Of a DNA stretch of 19,223 nucleotides, positions 16,365-19,223 are shown piece by piece (the first letter of the stretch is position 1; every line of letters begins with the position of its first letter). The DNA lies in assembly GCA_012798135.1 (NCBI GenBank), contig JAAZNU010000041.1, forward strand, positions 1 through 19,223, in the 5' to 3' direction. The position numbers were made by a program, and so were the translations under genes. The stretch is from Veillonellaceae bacterium. GTDB taxonomy: Bacteria > Bacillota_C > Negativicutes > UBA1444. Under the pieces are notes generated by a model that was given only the letters and a program-made list of their open reading frames with translations, searched no databases and was not told the origin of the DNA.

Positions 16365-16859
16365 CTAAAACAGCCGATTTTCCGGCAACATCAACTGAAA
16401 CACCTCGACAAACGTATAGTAAATCGCCAGCGCACTCACAATGGAAATAACCACAAAGAGAACTGGCCTACGATGCTCAGCCGTAGCTAAAATCAACATT
16501 TGCCCGCACAAATATACCGTTGTCATGATGACAAACCCCAGTTGTTCCATAAAAGCGATGTACATAACGAGAAGTCCGACACTGACCACTACCGGCAAAT
16601 ACATTTCCCGAACAGAGCAACTATCCTTGATACTTGCGGACCGATCCGTCACTTTATTCTTCTGCCAAGACTGCCAAATAATGATACAGCTGAGAATCAC
16701 CATGCCAATCGCAACCAAACGGGGCATAAAGCCGGAACCAACAAATGAGGTCGAACCGCTGCCGATGGCCAAGACCCGGATGTTGAAGGAGGCGTAAAAC
16801 ATGCCGACGGCGACCAGCAGCCAGAACAAGCCGCCCAAGATGTCTTTGTATCGTTCCAT
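16365..16859 (-). CDS. tctB: TctB: small membrane subunit of a tripartite tricarboxylate transporter
   Basis: This 164-residue protein with four predicted hydrophobic segments (about 7-25, 37-60, 75-105 and 115-150) has the size and layout of TctB. The sequence begins MERYKDILGGLFWLLVAVG. A longer GTG start at 16886 would overlap the upstream gene; ATG 16859 is preferred because AAGGAGG (16869-16875, minus strand) lies 9 nt away and itself overlaps the stop codon of the dapA-like gene. TctB proteins are poorly conserved, so assignment rests on topology and on position directly before tctA. Confidence 0.85.
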   Translation of the reverse strand: MERYKDILGGLFWLLVAVGMFYASFNIRVLAIGSGSTSFVGSGFMPRLVAIGMVILSCIIIWQSWQKNKVTDRSASIKDSCSVREMYLPVVVSVGLLVMYIAFMEQLGFVIMTTVYLCGQMLILATAEHRRPVLFVVISIVSALAIYYTFVEVFQLMLPENRLF

Positions 16860-16875
16860 GGCGTCTTGCCCTCCT

Positions 16876-17796
16876 TTACTGTACACCCGATTTGATCAAG
16901 TCCATGCCGATCAACACCTGGCGAACTTTTTCCCGCTCTTCGTCATTCATCGGCCCGACCGGATCCATACAGGGCCCCACATCAATGCCTAGCAAAGCCA
17001 ACGATTCTTTGATCACGGCAGGGAAGGTGCCGATCGTGAAGGCGATACGAAGCGGCGCCAGTTTGAATTGCGCCTCCAGCGAGCCTGGCAGATCGCCGGC
17101 CATATATTTGTCATAGATGTCAGCGCACAGCCGGGGGGCAACGTTGGCGCAGGAGGCAATCGAGCCGGCGGCGCCATAGCAAAGAGCGCCATAAATGAGC
17201 GTGTCGCGCCCCATCAGGACATTAAAATTATCGATGCCGCGAGTCAATCGAATATACTCGGCCGTCAGCGTCAAATCACCGCTGGAATCTTTGATGCTCA
17301 CGATATTCGGCACTTCCGCCAGTTTTGCAACAGTGGGGGCGGTCAGATTCACGCCGGTTTTTGGCGGATTATTGTACAGCAGCACCGGCAGCGACGTATT
17401 GGCGGCAATCGTTTTGTAATGAGTGATCAACTGTTCCTGCGTCGGCGTAATGAACATCGGCGTCAAGATAGACACTGCATCCAACCCGCATTCCTCGGCC
17501 AGTTGGGTCAGCATAACACTTTCGCGGGTAGTAATGCCATTGGTCCCGGCATAAATGGGAACTCTGCCCCGGGTTTCGTCCAGCGTCACCTGATATATTT
17601 CCCGTTTTTCCTCCGGCGTAAGGCCATAAAACTCGCCGGTGGTGCCGGTTATGAACAGGCCATGCACCCCGCCGTCAATCAGATAGGTGATCAATTTCCT
17701 CATTGCCGGTTCACTGAACTTGCCCGTCGCAGTTAACGGAGTTACGACCGCCGGAATAATGCCACGAGGTGTAAACTTTTGTTTGCCGTCACTCAT
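16876..17796 (-). CDS. DapA-superfamily class I lyase/aldolase, probably for a keto-deoxy sugar acid
   Basis: This 306-residue TIM-barrel enzyme forms a Schiff base through K169 (VSIKDSSGD), with Y141 in LLYNNPPKTG and the TGTTGE loop at 50-55. Aligned to E. coli DapA with a constant offset of eight, Y107 is replaced by F115 (TPMF) and R138, which holds the carboxylate, by K146 (PPKTG). A biosynthetic dihydrodipicolinate synthase is thus unlikely despite the common automatic name. The motifs also differ from my recollection of 5-dehydro-4-deoxyglucarate dehydratase (KdgD). The operon provides two enzymes making 5-dehydro-4-deoxyglucarate, so this is the best candidate for the next step, either retro-aldol cleavage to pyruvate and tartronate semialdehyde or dehydration/decarboxylation. 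The ATG at 17796 has GGGAGG 9 nt upstream; an adjacent TTG is less likely. Confidence 0.85.
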   Translation of the reverse strand: MSDGKQKFTPRGIIPAVVTPLTATGKFSEPAMRKLITYLIDGGVHGLFITGTTGEFYGLTPEEKREIYQVTLDETRGRVPIYAGTNGITTRESVMLTQLAEECGLDAVSILTPMFITPTQEQLITHYKTIAANTSLPVLLYNNPPKTGVNLTAPTVAKLAEVPNIVSIKDSSGDLTLTAEYIRLTRGIDNFNVLMGRDTLIYGALCYGAAGSIASCANVAPRLCADIYDKYMAGDLPGSLEAQFKLAPLRIAFTIGTFPAVIKESLALLGIDVGPCMDPVGPMNDEEREKVRQVLIGMDLIKSGVQ

Positions 17797-17824
17797 CAAT
17801 GAATGCCTCCCTTATATTAACCTT

Positions 17825-17839
17825 GCAGGGAATCCCTGC
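17825..17839. promoter_or_regulatory. 15-bp perfect palindrome between iclR and the dapA-like gene
   Basis: GCAGGGA-A-TCCCTGC is a perfect 7-bp inverted repeat around a single base, in the 52-base gap after the iclR stop. The size and one-base centre fit an operator for a dimeric regulator such as IclR; a tight RNA hairpin is the alternative. No T run follows, so it is not an intrinsic terminator. Confidence 0.45.
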
Positions 17840-17848
17840 GGTTTTCGC

Positions 17849-18625
17849 TCAGCGCCAGTGCCCCCTCGAACGAATATGCGCGGATATGCGATGGGAATAC
17901 TCAATCAGTATCGGAATATAGCTGAGGATCTTCTCTGCCGAATAAATACTGGTCGGGCCCGAGATACTGATCCCGGCCACCACATCTCCCGCCGCATCCA
18001 GCACCGGCGCCGCTATGCAGTTAATGCCATTGCTCCATTCCTCCGCATCGACGGCATATCCCTGCAACCGGACCTTCTCAATTTCCTGTAAAAAGGCCGC
18101 CTCGTCAGTAATGGTATTCAGCGTACACTGGATAACGCCCCGTTTGAAACATTCCCGGGCAACTTCCGGGCTTTTGCAGGTCAATACCTTTCCCAGGGCA
18201 GTACAGTGAATAGGTCTGCGCATGCCGATATGAAAATACCCGTATGCGCAATAAGGCGTTTCGGCCCTGGCAATATAAAGGACTTCCGTGCCATTCAATA
18301 CCGCCAGGTTGACATTTACCCGCAAATTATTCGACAGTTCCTCCAGATAAGGCAGGGCAATCCGCCGGATCTCCATGGAATTGAGCACAATGTTCTCATA
18401 CTTCAGGAACCCACGGCCCAGGGAGTAAAATTCATCATTATGCTCAATTAGATTATTCTCTTTCAGCGTCATCAACATCCGGTAGGCGGTAGTCTGATTA
18501 ATTTTTGTCATTGCACTTAGTTCTTTCAGACGAAGACGGGTTTGGTTATCCGAAAAACAATTTAGCAGGGCAATCGCCTTTGCAACACTGTTATTCAATC
18601 CGCCTCGCAAATCATCCGTTGGCAT
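17849..18625 (-). CDS. IclR-family transcriptional regulator
   Basis: This 258-residue protein has the standard IclR layout. An N-terminal winged helix-turn-helix covers about 10-75 (SVAKAIALLNCFSDN, then LKELSAMTKINQTTAYRMLMTLKEN and the wing with YSLGRGF). The effector-binding domain covers about 85-250, with the typical HIGMRRPIHCTALGKVL, GYAVDAEEW, GINCIAAPV and GDVVAGISISGP. The frame remains open 72 codons upstream, but that part is AT-rich and of non-coding character; ATG 18625 has GAGGTG (18631-18636, minus strand) 5 nt away and gives the normal family length. It is the first gene of the minus-strand operon and probably senses an aldarate or a breakdown product. Two palindromes nearby (18685-18701 and 17825-17839) are candidate operators. 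Repressor or activator action cannot be told from sequence. Confidence 0.92.
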   Translation of the reverse strand: MPTDDLRGGLNNSVAKAIALLNCFSDNQTRLRLKELSAMTKINQTTAYRMLMTLKENNLIEHNDEFYSLGRGFLKYENIVLNSMEIRRIALPYLEELSNNLRVNVNLAVLNGTEVLYIARAETPYCAYGYFHIGMRRPIHCTALGKVLTCKSPEVARECFKRGVIQCTLNTITDEAAFLQEIEKVRLQGYAVDAEEWSNGINCIAAPVLDAAGDVVAGISISGPTSIYSAEKILSYIPILIEYSHRISAHIRSRGHWR

Positions 18626-18684
18626 GAAAACACCTCGCAATTCTTTCCGTATCAAGCCCACAATATTCAAATGGCGCAAACATA

Positions 18685-18701
18685 ATTTCATATATTGAAA
18701 T
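18685..18701. promoter_or_regulatory. candidate operator upstream of iclR
   Basis: ATTTCA and TGAAAT are separated by TATAT, giving a 17-bp dyad 60-76 bases before the iclR start inside a very AT-rich stretch (about 18660-18800) that should contain the operon promoter. I could not fix a convincing -35/-10 pair. Position suits autoregulation by IclR. Short AT-rich dyads arise easily by chance. Confidence 0.4.
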
Positions 18702-18799
18702 ACTATTTCTTTTTTTAATAATATTCTTGTGTATTTTGAAAATTCCTGCTTGATTTCAGCCGAATGCAAATTTTTTTCTTGCACTTGAAAAAAGGAAAC

Positions 18800-18831
18800 A
18801 AAAAAAGGCCCCCTTCCCATGAAGAAGGAGG
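18800..18831 (-). terminator. intrinsic terminator between the CRISPR array and iclR
   Basis: On the minus strand CCTCCTTC (18831-18824) pairs with GAAGGGGG (18816-18809), with one G-U wobble, around a 7-nt loop, followed by CC and seven Ts (18806-18800). It is oriented to stop transcripts arriving from the right, that is from the CRISPR array, before the iclR promoter region. Confidence 0.8.
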
Positions 18832-18855
18832 TCAGAATCAAGCCTGATAAAATTA

Positions 18856-19223
<368 letters not shown>

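Noticed and set aside
18756..18769. GG-N10-GC pattern upstream of iclR on the minus strand as a second sigma-54 promoter
   Set aside because: Only the two invariant dinucleotides fit; the flanking bases (CGGCTG and AAGCA) match the consensus poorly.
18626..18841. A 72-codon N-terminal extension of the IclR regulator
   Set aside because: It crosses an intrinsic terminator and AT-rich promoter-like DNA, and the family length and Shine-Dalgarno sequence point to ATG 18625.

Overview
The window looks like the chromosome of an anaerobic, Gram-positive-lineage bacterium. I infer a Firmicute, quite possibly a Negativicute of the Sporomusa type. The reasons are strong AAGGAGG-type ribosome binding sites, a ferredoxin-linked 2-oxoacid oxidoreductase, a PrpR-type sigma-54 activator, a GntP permease beside a tripartite tricarboxylate transporter, and a type I-C-like CRISPR repeat. 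No 16S gene or other decisive marker is present, so the taxonomy is an inference.

Layout. (1) 1-2491, plus strand: a GC-rich korA-korB pair, cut at the left edge, encoding a 2-oxoacid:ferredoxin oxidoreductase and closed by a hairpin terminator. (2) 2734-3785, plus strand: adaA-ogt, a split Ada system for repair of alkylated DNA. (3) 3832-8235, plus strand: a PrpR-type sigma-54 activator gene, then a terminator, a near-perfect -24/-12 promoter, and a gntP permease gene with a zinc-type dehydrogenase gene. (4) 8321-18625, minus strand: a nine-gene block read iclR, dapA-like, tctB, tctA, tctC, iron-type alcohol dehydrogenase, gudD, larA-like, garD. An 18-bp perfect hairpin (8271-8312) separates the two converging units. 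(5) 18800-19223: an intrinsic terminator followed by the trailer end of a CRISPR array that runs off the right edge.

How the genes work together. Regions 3 and 4 are two independently controlled units for sugar acids. GudD and GarD dehydrate glucarate and galactarate to the same product, 5-dehydro-4-deoxyglucarate. TctABC probably imports the dicarboxylic acid. The usual next enzymes (GarL and GarR) are absent. In their place are a DapA-superfamily lyase with non-DapA active-site residues, an iron-type dehydrogenase and a LarA-family nickel racemase homologue. Together these suggest an alternative lower pathway. The IclR regulator is the probable sensor. On the facing strand, the sigma-54 activator probably controls GntP uptake and oxidation of a sugar acid or hydroxy acid.

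Most interesting signals: the aldarate operon with its atypical lyase and LarA homologue; the compact sigma-54 control region at 5715-5859; a hairpin inside the operon after tctC; three separate candidate operator palindromes; and the insulated trailer end of the CRISPR array.
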